DNA of 64,000 bases from Halobacillus andaensis (GTDB taxonomy: Bacteria; Bacillota; Bacilli; Bacillales; Halobacillaceae). Positions 54,550 through 62,498 of this stretch are shown here, one piece after another (position 1 is the stretch's first letter; each line of letters opens with the position of its first letter). The notes beneath the pieces were generated by a model. That model was not told where the DNA came from and searched no databases. It saw only the letters and a list, made by a program, of their open reading frames with translations. The stretch covers positions 310,001 to 374,000 of the forward strand of contig NZ_BMEL01000003.1 in assembly GCF_014636475.1 (NCBI RefSeq), read 5' to 3'. The position numbers were made by a program, and so were the translations under genes.

Positions 54550-56690
54550 TTGATCCCCTCCTGCTCATAAATTTTTTCAATTTTTACCGCACAAACTTTA
54601 AACTCAGGCATTCTGGATATAGGATCTAAACATGGATTGGTCAGTTGATTGACGGCCAATTCTTTTCCCCAGTGATAAGGAATAAAAAGAGTATCCTTTC
54701 GTATGGCCTTCGTTAACTTCACTTCCGTTTTCATCGAGCTTCTGGCAGTTGTCAACTGAATCGTTTCTCCCTCTTGCATATTATATTGACTTGCCATTTC
54801 AGGATGCATTTCTACATATGGAAGTGGACACTGTTCCATTAAAAAGTCTATTCTTCTCGTTTGTGTTCCAGATAAATAATGGTAAACAACTCGACCCGTC
54901 GTTAAAATATGCGGATATTTCTTAGTTGGTGTCTCTCCTGGCTCTTTCCAAGCGACCACAGGTAAATTCGCTTTCCCATCAGGTGTAGCAAATCGTTCTT
55001 TAAACATTGTTGGTGTACCTGGGTGATCTTCTTCAGGACAAGGCCAAAACACTCCATCTTCCCGGTCAATCCGATCGTACGTAATGCCATGATAATCAGC
55101 TTTGCCGCCTTTCGTCGCTATTCTTAGTTCCTCGAAGATTTGCTTCGGTGTTTCGTATTGAAAATGCTTGCCTTTCCCCATTCTCTTTGCAATCTCACTA
55201 AGGATCATCCAGTCGGGCTTTGATTCATGACGAGGCTCAGTTACTTTACGTATATGAATCACTCTGCCTTCTAAATTCGTAGTGGTTCCTTCATCTTCAG
55301 CCCATGTAGTAGCTGGCAGCACAACGTCTGCAAATTCCGCTGTTTCCGATAAAAAGAAGTCATTCACTACCATGAAATCCAGCTTTTTGAATGAATCCCA
55401 TACATACTCCGTATGAGGGGCGGATACAGCAGGATTACTACAGATCACGTGCATGGCTCGAATGTTTCCTTTTTGTACTTCATCAAACATTTCAAACGCT
55501 GAAACTCCGGGCTTAGGCATATCTTTCGGATCGATACCCCACACGTTAGAAATGTATTTTACAGCCTCTGGATCAGTTAATTTGCGATACCCCGGCAATA
55601 AATCTGCTTTCTGTCCGTGCTCCCGTCCTCCTTGACCATTTCCTTGGCCAGTGAATGTGGCGACTCCCGAAGCAAACTTACCTATTTGTCCTCTTAAAAG
55701 GGCAAGGGACGTATATAAAGTTACATTATCTACACCTTTTGACTGCTGCTCGACTCCTCTGGCAAACATGACGACCGAGCGTTTAGATGCTCCATACATT
55801 CGAGCAGCCTTTATAATTTTTTCAACAGCAACTCCTGTAATTTCTGCTGTATATTCTGGAGTAAAAGTTTCAACTGATTCTTGCAGCTCTTTATAGTTAT
55901 TGCATCGCTCGGCCACATATTTTTCATCTACATAGCCCTCTTTGATAATGAGGTGAAGCAGTCCATTGGCCAGCGCTGAATCCGTTCCCGGCTTTAAATC
56001 AATGTGGACATCCGCAATTCTAGCCGTTGGCGTTTCACGAGGGTCAATAACAATCATTTTCGCCCCTTTATCTCGAGCTTTCCAAAACCATTGAATACTT
56101 GTCGGATGACATTCTGCTGTATTTGAACCAGCAATTAAGAAACAGTCACTATGTTCAAGCTCCGGCCATGGCAGCGTGGACCCTCGATCTACTCCGAATG
56201 TCTTTATAAATCCTCCGGCCGCAGAGCTCATGCAAAATCTCCCATTGTAATCTATAAATCTTGTACCTAAGGCTACACGTGCATACTTCCCTACTAAATA
56301 ACATTTTTCATTCGTCATCGATACGCCGCCGAAAACGGATAGAGCATCCTTTCCGTGTTTCGCTTGAGTTTCAGTGAATTTCTCTTCTATTAAGGAGAGA
56401 GCTTCCTCCCAGCTGCTTTCTACGAATTTTCCATTCTTCTTAATTAATGGGCGTTTAATTCTTTCTTTATGGTCAATTTGCTGATAAGCCGTAACTCCCT
56501 TTGGACAAAGCTTTCCGTTCGTTACCGGCCAGTCGTACCTAGGTTCCACGCCAGCAATTTTTCCGGTTTTTTCGTTGACTCGAATATGCATGCCGCATTG
56601 CATCCCGCAATAGCTGCAATGTGTAGTTATAAGTTTCTCTCCTTCACGATGGAGGTTTTTTACTCCTTTTTTCACCATGAAATCAGTCAT
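54546..56690 (-). CDS. molybdopterin oxidoreductase, Nas/NarB-like catalytic subunit
   Basis: 714 residues from the ATG at 56690 (GAGG eight bases before it). An N-terminal [4Fe-4S] site is formed by Cys25, Cys28, Cys32 and Cys62 (CSYCGMQC ... LCPKG). The likely molybdenum ligand is Cys153 in NGRFCMSSAAGGF, as in cytoplasmic Nas/NarB nitrate reductases. The molybdopterin-binding C-terminal domain (ILTTGRVVYHYLSGTQTRR) is complete. There is no Tat signal, so it works in the cytoplasm. Nitrate is a possible substrate, but the partners (Rieske, cytochrome-b-like anchor, four-cluster ferredoxin) are not those of known Nas or Nar systems. It overlaps the membrane subunit gene by 8 bases. Confidence 0.9.
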   Translation of the reverse strand: MTDFMVKKGVKNLHREGEKLITTHCSYCGMQCGMHIRVNEKTGKIAGVEPRYDWPVTNGKLCPKGVTAYQQIDHKERIKRPLIKKNGKFVESSWEEALSLIEEKFTETQAKHGKDALSVFGGVSMTNEKCYLVGKYARVALGTRFIDYNGRFCMSSAAGGFIKTFGVDRGSTLPWPELEHSDCFLIAGSNTAECHPTSIQWFWKARDKGAKMIVIDPRETPTARIADVHIDLKPGTDSALANGLLHLIIKEGYVDEKYVAERCNNYKELQESVETFTPEYTAEITGVAVEKIIKAARMYGASKRSVVMFARGVEQQSKGVDNVTLYTSLALLRGQIGKFASGVATFTGQGNGQGGREHGQKADLLPGYRKLTDPEAVKYISNVWGIDPKDMPKPGVSAFEMFDEVQKGNIRAMHVICSNPAVSAPHTEYVWDSFKKLDFMVVNDFFLSETAEFADVVLPATTWAEDEGTTTNLEGRVIHIRKVTEPRHESKPDWMILSEIAKRMGKGKHFQYETPKQIFEELRIATKGGKADYHGITYDRIDREDGVFWPCPEEDHPGTPTMFKERFATPDGKANLPVVAWKEPGETPTKKYPHILTTGRVVYHYLSGTQTRRIDFLMEQCPLPYVEMHPEMASQYNMQEGETIQLTTARSSMKTEVKLTKAIRKDTLFIPYHWGKELAVNQLTNPCLDPISRMPEFKVCAVKIEKIYEQEGIK

Positions 56691-57828
56691 TCTCATCGCC
56701 TCTTTTCTCTTCATAGTAAGATTCCGATCTTTTTCTTCCAAAGCCGGGTACTTGAACATCATTCATTGTTTGAATCGGACCATAAGGATTTCCTTTATCA
56801 TTTTCCATATTTAATTGCTTCATTACGCGCAACCGCCGACGGCACGCAGGACAATAATCTGCTAAATATGTTCCATCAGCTAACTGTAAGTCAAAACTTT
56901 GCACCCCTAGAATCGCCTTTACATCTTCGATTTGATCATCATCACTATAGAGGGTGCTGCATCGTTTACAAGCTCTTGTGTCTCTCTGGATTTGACCTTG
57001 ATAATCCATAGGGACGGCCGTTGCCAGCGGGCGAATTGGTAAATGAAATAGTTTTCCGAATGGAAAATAGACGAGAAACATGACGACAGTAATTTGATGG
57101 ATTAAAGAAAGTTGCGGGTGTAAGAAACCTCCTAAGAACTTATAAGAAAGAGTTAACACTAACCCGGTTACTGTCACTGCCAGCAATACATAGAGAGGCA
57201 GTAAGTCAAATTCTACTCGTTGGGTGACCTTAACATCCTGGCTTTTCGACCTTCGTATTAAAGCCATCGTTACACCGATAAGCACCATCATTGCTGTAAT
57301 ATTTAACCCGTTGTAAATAAGCTCAGCGAGTATGCCGTGGGCAGGCATTTTAAGAGTCGGAATGTCCATCACAATAATTTGATACGTATGAGGATCCACT
57401 AGTTTAAAGTGCATCCATCCAAACACAAGACCAAACGTGATCGCAAATGATCCGATACATCCCCAGGCAATTAACCAATGGGTGATCCCTCTATAGATGC
57501 CCCGTTTAAAGATAAATTTTTGCAGAAAGATATTCTCAAAGGCGGTACGTAAAATGGAAATTAAGTTCCGCTTGGCGTGTGTTTTCTTCTTCATATTGGC
57601 AAAGCTTCTTTTTAGAACTTGATGGGTGGCTGGACGCAGTGCCCAGGAGCACATGCGAATCGTAATTCCGATGGCAAACACAAATGAAGCGATCAAATAA
57701 CCAAATAGCATTAGATCTATATGAGTGAATTGCCCGGTTCCTATCCATATGGATAAAACGAGAATGAGTACGACAAAAAAGGAATACATGCTTACTTTTG
57801 AGTAAAAGGATCGTTCAAGCTTTGACAT
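56683..57828 (-). CDS. cytochrome-b-like membrane subunit with C-terminal cysteine pairs
   Basis: 381 residues. About five to six membrane helices in the first 260, with histidines placed as possible haem ligands (His117, His163, His237, His244), in the manner of NarI/HdrE-type quinol cytochromes. The cytoplasmic tail has two CxxC pairs, CKRC (287-290) and CPAC (326-329), as in a rubredoxin-like or zinc knuckle. It is the first gene of the operon, with GAGGAG before the ATG and an Fnr-type promoter. It probably exchanges electrons between quinone and the ferredoxin subunit. Haem binding is inferred only. Confidence 0.75.
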   Translation of the reverse strand: MSKLERSFYSKVSMYSFFVVLILVLSIWIGTGQFTHIDLMLFGYLIASFVFAIGITIRMCSWALRPATHQVLKRSFANMKKKTHAKRNLISILRTAFENIFLQKFIFKRGIYRGITHWLIAWGCIGSFAITFGLVFGWMHFKLVDPHTYQIIVMDIPTLKMPAHGILAELIYNGLNITAMMVLIGVTMALIRRSKSQDVKVTQRVEFDLLPLYVLLAVTVTGLVLTLSYKFLGGFLHPQLSLIHQITVVMFLVYFPFGKLFHLPIRPLATAVPMDYQGQIQRDTRACKRCSTLYSDDDQIEDVKAILGVQSFDLQLADGTYLADYCPACRRRLRVMKQLNMENDKGNPYGPIQTMNDVQVPGFGRKRSESYYEEKRGDEND

Positions 57829-57875
57829 GTTGATCTCCTCTCTCTTTACATTTTTTCTGTTGTTGTGTACCTCTC

Positions 57876-57918
57876 ATTCTATAGAGCTCTTCCTTCTAAG
57901 ACTGTGACATTCCTCACA
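57876..57918 (-). promoter_or_regulatory. Fnr-type class II promoter of the molybdoenzyme operon
   Basis: Fnr box TGTGACATTCCTCACA (57903-57918). On the minus strand a -10 hexamer TAGAAT (57876-57881) gives a start near 57869, with the box centre at -41.5 and a 41-base leader. Confidence 0.8.
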
Positions 57919-57996
57919 CTCCTTGGTTTGGATGAGAAAAATTTAGTTCCCATTTTGTGAACTTACGGAAATCTGCGTTCTTCTATAGAAATAAGC

Positions 57997-58039
57997 TGTG
58001 ACCTTTGTCACAGCTTGGAAATGTGAGCTTCTATACAAT
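57997..58039 (+). promoter_or_regulatory. Fnr-type class II promoter of the Mrp-like gene
   Basis: Fnr box TGTGACCTTTGTCACA (57997-58012), extended to a 22-base palindrome by AGC/GCT. A -10 hexamer TACAAT lies at 58034-58039, giving a start near 58046, again -41.5 from the box centre, and 25 bases before the chosen TTG start. Confidence 0.8.
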
Positions 58040-58070
58040 AAAATCAGACCTTCAAAAGAGGAGAGTGGGT

Positions 58071-58790
58071 TTGTTGTTAAAAGGAAATGTAATTGCCGTA
58101 GCGAGTGGAAAAGGAGGAGTCGGAAAGTCTACCGTAGCTGTGAATTTAGCATTATCATTGGCGCATATGGGGAAAAAGACGGCTCTTATCGATCTTGATA
58201 TTTATGGCTTCAGCATTCCAAAGATTTTAAACCTGGAAGCTAAGCCAAAAACATTAAATAACAAAATGATTCCCGTCGGATTTCAGGATATAAAAGTGAT
58301 GTCGATGGGCTTTCTCGTAAATGAAAATGCTCCTGTAGTGTGGCGCGGTCCGATGTTAGGAAAAGTGCTCGACCACTTTTTTGATGATGTTCTCTGGGGA
58401 GAGACGGACTACACCATTCTTGACTTACCTCCTGGAACAGGGGATGTAGCCTTGGACATGCACCAAAAACTGCCTGACTGTCAGGAAATTATTGTGACTA
58501 CCCCTCATCCGGCAGCTGTCCACGTGGCAGAAAGGGCGGGAACAATGGCACAGAAATCCGGAAATAAAATTTTAGGTGTCATCGAAAACATGTCCTATTT
58601 CTCGCCACCTGATTTAGACGAACGCTACCATATTTTCGGAGAGGGCGGCGGCCCTGCGCTGGCAGAGACACTGGATACCCAATTACTAGGAAAGATTCCT
58701 ATTTCCATTCCTGATGAAAAAGGGTCCACCGTATTCGAAGGAACACCCCCCCGTCACTATACGGACATTGCGAAAAAAATTATTTTATAA
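58071..58790 (+). CDS. Mrp/ApbC-type P-loop ATPase without CxxC motif
   Basis: About 239 residues from the TTG at 58071, seven bases after GAGGAG; a longer frame from 58005 would overlap the Fnr box. Deviant Walker A GKGGVGKST at 13-21, ALIDLDIYG, and DYTILDLPPGTGDV are those of Mrp/NBP35 iron-sulfur carriers. However, where these usually have CPxC it reads SPPD (178-181), and the N-terminal MIP18-like domain is absent. The divergent, Fnr-controlled position beside the molybdoenzyme operon suggests a dedicated maturation or regulatory ATPase. Which cluster or partner it serves is unknown. Confidence 0.85.
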   Translation: MLLKGNVIAVASGKGGVGKSTVAVNLALSLAHMGKKTALIDLDIYGFSIPKILNLEAKPKTLNNKMIPVGFQDIKVMSMGFLVNENAPVVWRGPMLGKVLDHFFDDVLWGETDYTILDLPPGTGDVALDMHQKLPDCQEIIVTTPHPAAVHVAERAGTMAQKSGNKILGVIENMSYFSPPDLDERYHIFGEGGGPALAETLDTQLLGKIPISIPDEKGSTVFEGTPPRHYTDIAKKIIL

Positions 58791-58838
58791 AAGGTACCAG
58801 GTACACAAAAGGCAACCATGTGTACCTGGTACCTTTTC
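58787..58838. repeat. GTACCTGGTAC palindrome pair forming the terminator of the Mrp-like gene
   Basis: Copies at 58794 and 58822, 28 apart, form a perfect 19-bp stem ending in TTTT; a half copy follows (TGGTACAC). It directly follows the stop codon. Confidence 0.85.
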
Positions 58839-58870
58839 TGGTACACTGAAAGAAAAAAGGATGATCAGAA

Positions 58871-59482
58871 GTGAGCGGAATTCCATTAATGGTTGATGTA
58901 GCGGGTCAACATGTAACAGTTGTTGGCGGGGGGAAAATTGCGGAGCGAAGGATTTATAATTTGTTAAGCGGCCATGCGCTGATTGAGGTTGTCAGTCCTG
59001 AAGTCACTTCTGGCATACGTTCTCTTTACGAAAACGATCAAATTCACTGGAAGAAAAAGCGTTTTTCCCCAGATGATGTTAACGGTTCGTTTCTGATCAT
59101 TGCCGCAACGAACGACTCCCTCGTTAATCAACAAGTAATTGAGGCAGCTCCTAAAAACGCGCTCATGAATACAGTAGAACAGGCAGCAGATGGAAACGTT
59201 CAATTTCCAAGCCATTTTCAGCGTGGCAGACTATCCATCAGTGTTTCCACAGCTGGGGCGAGTCCTATATTAGCCGCTCGAATTAAAAAGGACTTAGAAG
59301 AACAATACGACCAAAGCTATGAGGACTATGTAAACTTTCTTTTTGAAGCCCGCGTGCAATTGAAGCAGTCCTCCTTTTCCATGACTAGAAGAAGGCAAAT
59401 TCTCCGACAGCTCGTAGAGGAAGATTTTTTTGATCAACAAAAGCAAAACGACATGCTTCATTATATTCGATCCAATAGATAA
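58871..59482 (+). CDS. sirC: precorrin-2 dehydrogenase / sirohydrochlorin ferrochelatase
   Basis: 203 residues (YlnF/SirC). N-terminal NAD-binding VTVVGGGKIAERRIYNLL, the central IIAATND, and the conserved FPSHFQRGRLSISVSTAGASPILAARI. It oxidises precorrin-2 to sirohydrochlorin in siroheme synthesis. GTG start with AAAAGG upstream. In B. subtilis ylnF ends the cysH operon; here it stands on the opposite strand, converging on that operon, behind the Mrp-like gene. The two are separated by a terminator, so separate transcription is likely. Confidence 0.9.
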   Translation: MSGIPLMVDVAGQHVTVVGGGKIAERRIYNLLSGHALIEVVSPEVTSGIRSLYENDQIHWKKKRFSPDDVNGSFLIIAATNDSLVNQQVIEAAPKNALMNTVEQAADGNVQFPSHFQRGRLSISVSTAGASPILAARIKKDLEEQYDQSYEDYVNFLFEARVQLKQSSFSMTRRRQILRQLVEEDFFDQQKQNDMLHYIRSNR

Positions 59483-59514
59483 GCCCATCCCCCTTATGAC
59501 AGGGAATGGGCTTT
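59481..59514. terminator. terminator between sirC and the siroheme/sulfate operon
   Basis: Stem AAGCCCAT / ATGGGCTT with a partly paired inner C/G block; converging genes share it. Confidence 0.7.
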
Positions 59515-59518
59515 CATT

Positions 59519-60313
59519 CTATGCATGCTGTTGGTAATAACGGCTTAAGGCGATAATCATCGCTCCCATTTTAGGCTTATCAGGCTCAAGCACATGAGTT
59601 ATTCCATGACTGCGAAGCTCATCTGCTGTGACGCTTCCTATGGCAACAGCAGTAACCTCTTGATTAAAAGCAGAACTCAGCTTCTCACTCAGCGTTTGAA
59701 ATAGATTTTGCACTTGCGTTTTGCTTGTGAAAACGACGGCATCCACCTTTTGTTCAAAGATTAATTGCTTTAAATGATGTACTGTTTCTTTTTTAGGTTC
59801 GATGTAATGATAAGGCAGTGATTGATAAAGATTGATCGGCAAAGTGTTCAATTTATTAAGAATCGCCGGCTCATTCTTATTGTATTGCTGAAGAAAAAAC
59901 GAGTCGCCTTCTATATTGACTTGGTCAAGTTCTTGCACTAATTCATTCATCGTTCCGTCGTCAGAGACAATAGTTGGCTCCAACCCTTTTTCCTTTAACC
60001 ACTTCACCGTTTTACTTCCACGAATGGCAAGCTTTGTTTCTTGCAAAGCTTGAATGTACTCTTCTTGACGACCAAGCCTTTCAGCCGCTTCCTCTAGTGC
60101 TCTTGCGCCTATTCCTGTCGTTAATATCACGTAGTTGAACTTGGATTTAATGAGCTTCGCTACATCTTCTTCTGCTTCTTTTTCATTAAGTACTTTTTGT
60201 CCTTGAATCGATTGTGTAATTGGCGTGCCGCCTTGCTTGCGTATAAGTTCCTCAATGGATTCAGCTTGTCGGTCAGCGGCTATTGCAATGGTTTTTCCAG
60301 TAAGCTTTGTCAT
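59519..60313 (-). CDS. uroporphyrinogen-III synthase (HemD-like)
   Basis: 264 residues from the ATG at 60313, seven bases after GGAGG. The family pattern is weak but present: KTIAIAADRQAES at the start, YVILTTGIGARAL, VVFTSKTQVQNLF, VAIGSVTADELRSHGI and PKMGAMI. It should close hydroxymethylbilane to uroporphyrinogen III, the substrate of the SumT enzyme two genes upstream. It takes the last place of the operon where B. subtilis has ylnF. Probably a second, pathway-specific HemD beside the one of haem synthesis. Confidence 0.82.
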   Translation of the reverse strand: MTKLTGKTIAIAADRQAESIEELIRKQGGTPITQSIQGQKVLNEKEAEEDVAKLIKSKFNYVILTTGIGARALEEAAERLGRQEEYIQALQETKLAIRGSKTVKWLKEKGLEPTIVSDDGTMNELVQELDQVNIEGDSFFLQQYNKNEPAILNKLNTLPINLYQSLPYHYIEPKKETVHHLKQLIFEQKVDAVVFTSKTQVQNLFQTLSEKLSSAFNQEVTAVAIGSVTADELRSHGITHVLEPDKPKMGAMIIALSRYYQQHA

Positions 60314-60332
60314 CTGCATGCCTCCAAAGAAG

Positions 60333-61082
60333 TCAGTCTTTCGCCTCAACAACGACGAATGGGAAATCAAATGATTCATTTACTCTATCAATAAGAGCGC
60401 GTTTCATGTTTGTATGGTCACCTAGCGGCCGGCAGAGCGAAATTTCCACACCATCTTGTTGCAGGCTGGATACTTTTTTCTCCATCGATTGAATAAGCAG
60501 ACCATCAAACCATAAGTAAGGAACGACCACCAGTCGAGAACTGCGAGGCCATTCTTCAATGATATCATTAAACTTAGGCTCTATGGCAGCTAAATAAGCT
60601 GTTTCAACACGAACATGTAAACGTCCCTCTACCGATTGAGCAATGTATTCGATATCACGCTTCGTAGCTGGATCGTAACTTCCTCTTCCAACTAATAAAA
60701 TCGTCGTATCGTCTGTTAGTGACGAAGCTTCTTCGATGCGATCGACCGCTACATCTATGATTCTCTCTTGCACACCCAGGGGTTCGCCATAAGTTAGTTC
60801 AAGCCACGGATAAATTTCTTTCACTTTCTTAAGTTCGATTGGAATGTCTTTTAAAGCATGTCCTGCAGTTAAAAGTAAAATGGGAACGACGGAAATAGAG
60901 GTCGCTCCTGCATCGATTAACTTACGTACTCCTTCTTGAACATCAGGCTCACTAATTTCAAGAAAGCAAATTTGCTGTAAAGGTGCATCAACAGAGGGTT
61001 GAATGTCAGTTAAAAATTCAATCGCTTCCTGTTTACCTTTATCATATCTGGTGCCATGACTAACGTAAAGTATTCCTTGCAT
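60333..61082 (-). CDS. sirB: sirohydrochlorin ferrochelatase (SirB/YlnE, CbiX type)
   Basis: 249 residues, two CbiX-like halves: LYVSHGTRYDKGKQEA with the first active-site His, and LLTAGHALKDIP with the second; the C-terminal half repeats the fold (ILLVGRGSYDP). It inserts iron into sirohydrochlorin to give siroheme for sulfite or nitrite reductase. It lies 17 bases after sumT and 19 before the HemD-like gene. Confidence 0.9.
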   Translation of the reverse strand: MQGILYVSHGTRYDKGKQEAIEFLTDIQPSVDAPLQQICFLEISEPDVQEGVRKLIDAGATSISVVPILLLTAGHALKDIPIELKKVKEIYPWLELTYGEPLGVQERIIDVAVDRIEEASSLTDDTTILLVGRGSYDPATKRDIEYIAQSVEGRLHVRVETAYLAAIEPKFNDIIEEWPRSSRLVVVPYLWFDGLLIQSMEKKVSSLQQDGVEISLCRPLGDHTNMKRALIDRVNESFDFPFVVVEAKD

Positions 61083-61099
61083 ACCAATTCTCCCTCTTA

Positions 61100-61861
61100 T
61101 TATATGACAGATGAAATGATGGGCTGAGGCTCTTTCTCAAACCATTGTAAGCTCTCGCGTAGTCTCACTACTTCACCTATCACAATCATTGATGGATTCG
61201 ATACTTCATGTAACCTCGTATGAATGGAAGCTAATGTTCCCGTCACGGTCTTCTGCTCTTGAGTTGTCCCCCAATGAATAATAGCCACGGGCATATCCGG
61301 GTCCATTCCATGAGTGATGAGCTGTTCACACGTATGAGGGAACTTTTTTACGCCCATATAAATGCAAAGCGTACCTTTATGGCGGGCTAAATTCGTCCAG
61401 TAGGCTGCAACGTCTTCTTGCGGATTTACTCCAGATACAAAAGTAACAGAAGAACTTAGCTCACGGTGTGTTAGAGGAATACCAGCGTAAGCGGGGGCTG
61501 CTGAGCCCGACGTAATCCCAGGTATGATTTCAAACTCAATTCCTTTTTCACTTAAGACCGCCGCTTCTTCTCCTCCACGACCAAAAATGAAGGGATCTCC
61601 TCCTTTTAAACGTGTAACGACTTTATTTTTCTTGGCATATTGCCAGAGCAGCTCATTAATGTTCTCTTGACGCAACGTGTGCTGGTCCGGCTGCTTGCCG
61701 CAGAAAATCAGTTGGGCTCCCTTTGAAGCATATTCCAGCAGCTCTTCATTGACGAGTCGATCATAGAGAATGACGTCAGCCCTTTCAATTGCCTTCATTC
61801 CCTTAACTGTTATTAATCCCGGGTCTCCAGGTCCTGCTCCTACTAAATAGACTTTCGCCAT
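61100..61861 (-). CDS. sumT: uroporphyrinogen-III C-methyltransferase (SumT, YlnD)
   Basis: 253 residues with the whole family signature: VYLVGAGPGDPGLITVKGMKAI, DVILYDRLV, TRLKGGDPFIFGRGGEE, PGITSGSAAPAYAGIPLTHR. It methylates uroporphyrinogen III twice with SAM to form precorrin-2. Full length and single-function (no SirC fusion as in CysG). In operon with cysC (26-base gap) and sirB. Confidence 0.95.
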   Translation of the reverse strand: MAKVYLVGAGPGDPGLITVKGMKAIERADVILYDRLVNEELLEYASKGAQLIFCGKQPDQHTLRQENINELLWQYAKKNKVVTRLKGGDPFIFGRGGEEAAVLSEKGIEFEIIPGITSGSAAPAYAGIPLTHRELSSSVTFVSGVNPQEDVAAYWTNLARHKGTLCIYMGVKKFPHTCEQLITHGMDPDMPVAIIHWGTTQEQKTVTGTLASIHTRLHEVSNPSMIVIGEVVRLRESLQWFEKEPQPIISSVI

Positions 61862-61887
61862 TGTTATCCCCCCACGTTGATGAGCTG

Positions 61888-62481
61888 CTAAATCCAGTTT
61901 CTTTCTTGCAAAAATTGAATGATTTTATCTGCTGATTCCTTTGCTGATTCTTGTTCTGTACGAATCACGAGTTCACTAGATTGTGGCGCTTCATAAGGAG
62001 AGTCGATCCCTGTAAAAGAAGGAATTTCTCCATTTCTTACTTTTTTATAGATTCCTTTTGGATCGCGTTTTTCACACTCTTGTAAAGGACAATCCACGTA
62101 GACTTCAACGAACTCTCCTTCTGTTAAGCTGGCGCGAATCTGATCTCGATCCGACCGAAAAGGAGAAATAAAGGAGGCGAGTACAATGGTACCGCTGTCG
62201 GCAAAAAGCTTAGCCACCTCTCCCACGCGGCGAATATTTTCTTCACGATCACGATCGCCAAAACCCAGGTCCTTGTTCAGCCCGTGCCGTACGTTATCGC
62301 CATCCAGTACATAAGTTTGCAGCCCTTTTTCAAAAAGCTTCTGATTCACGATATTTGCAATGGTCGACTTCCCGGAGCCTGACAGTCCTGTTAACCAGAT
62401 CACTCCGCTGGAATGTTTGTTTTTCTTACGATAATCTTCTTTTGTGATAGACGTGTCGTGCCACGTGATATTAGAACTCAT
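61888..62481 (-). CDS. cysC: adenylylsulfate kinase
   Basis: 197 residues. P-loop WLTGLSGSGKSTIAN, then YVLDGDNVRHGLNKDLGF and the substrate loop with IRRVGEVAKLFADSG. It phosphorylates APS to PAPS after the sulfurylase reaction. It begins 17 bases after the end of sat. Confidence 0.95.
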   Translation of the reverse strand: MSSNITWHDTSITKEDYRKKNKHSSGVIWLTGLSGSGKSTIANIVNQKLFEKGLQTYVLDGDNVRHGLNKDLGFGDRDREENIRRVGEVAKLFADSGTIVLASFISPFRSDRDQIRASLTEGEFVEVYVDCPLQECEKRDPKGIYKKVRNGEIPSFTGIDSPYEAPQSSELVIRTEQESAKESADKIIQFLQERNWI

Positions 62482-62498
62482 GCTAACTCTTCCCTTCT

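Noticed and set aside
52336-58012. CRP/cAMP sites instead of Fnr boxes
   Set aside because: TGTGA-N6-TCACA is shared by both regulators, but Bacillaceae use no cAMP-CRP and the -41.5 geometry and molybdoenzyme context fit Fnr.
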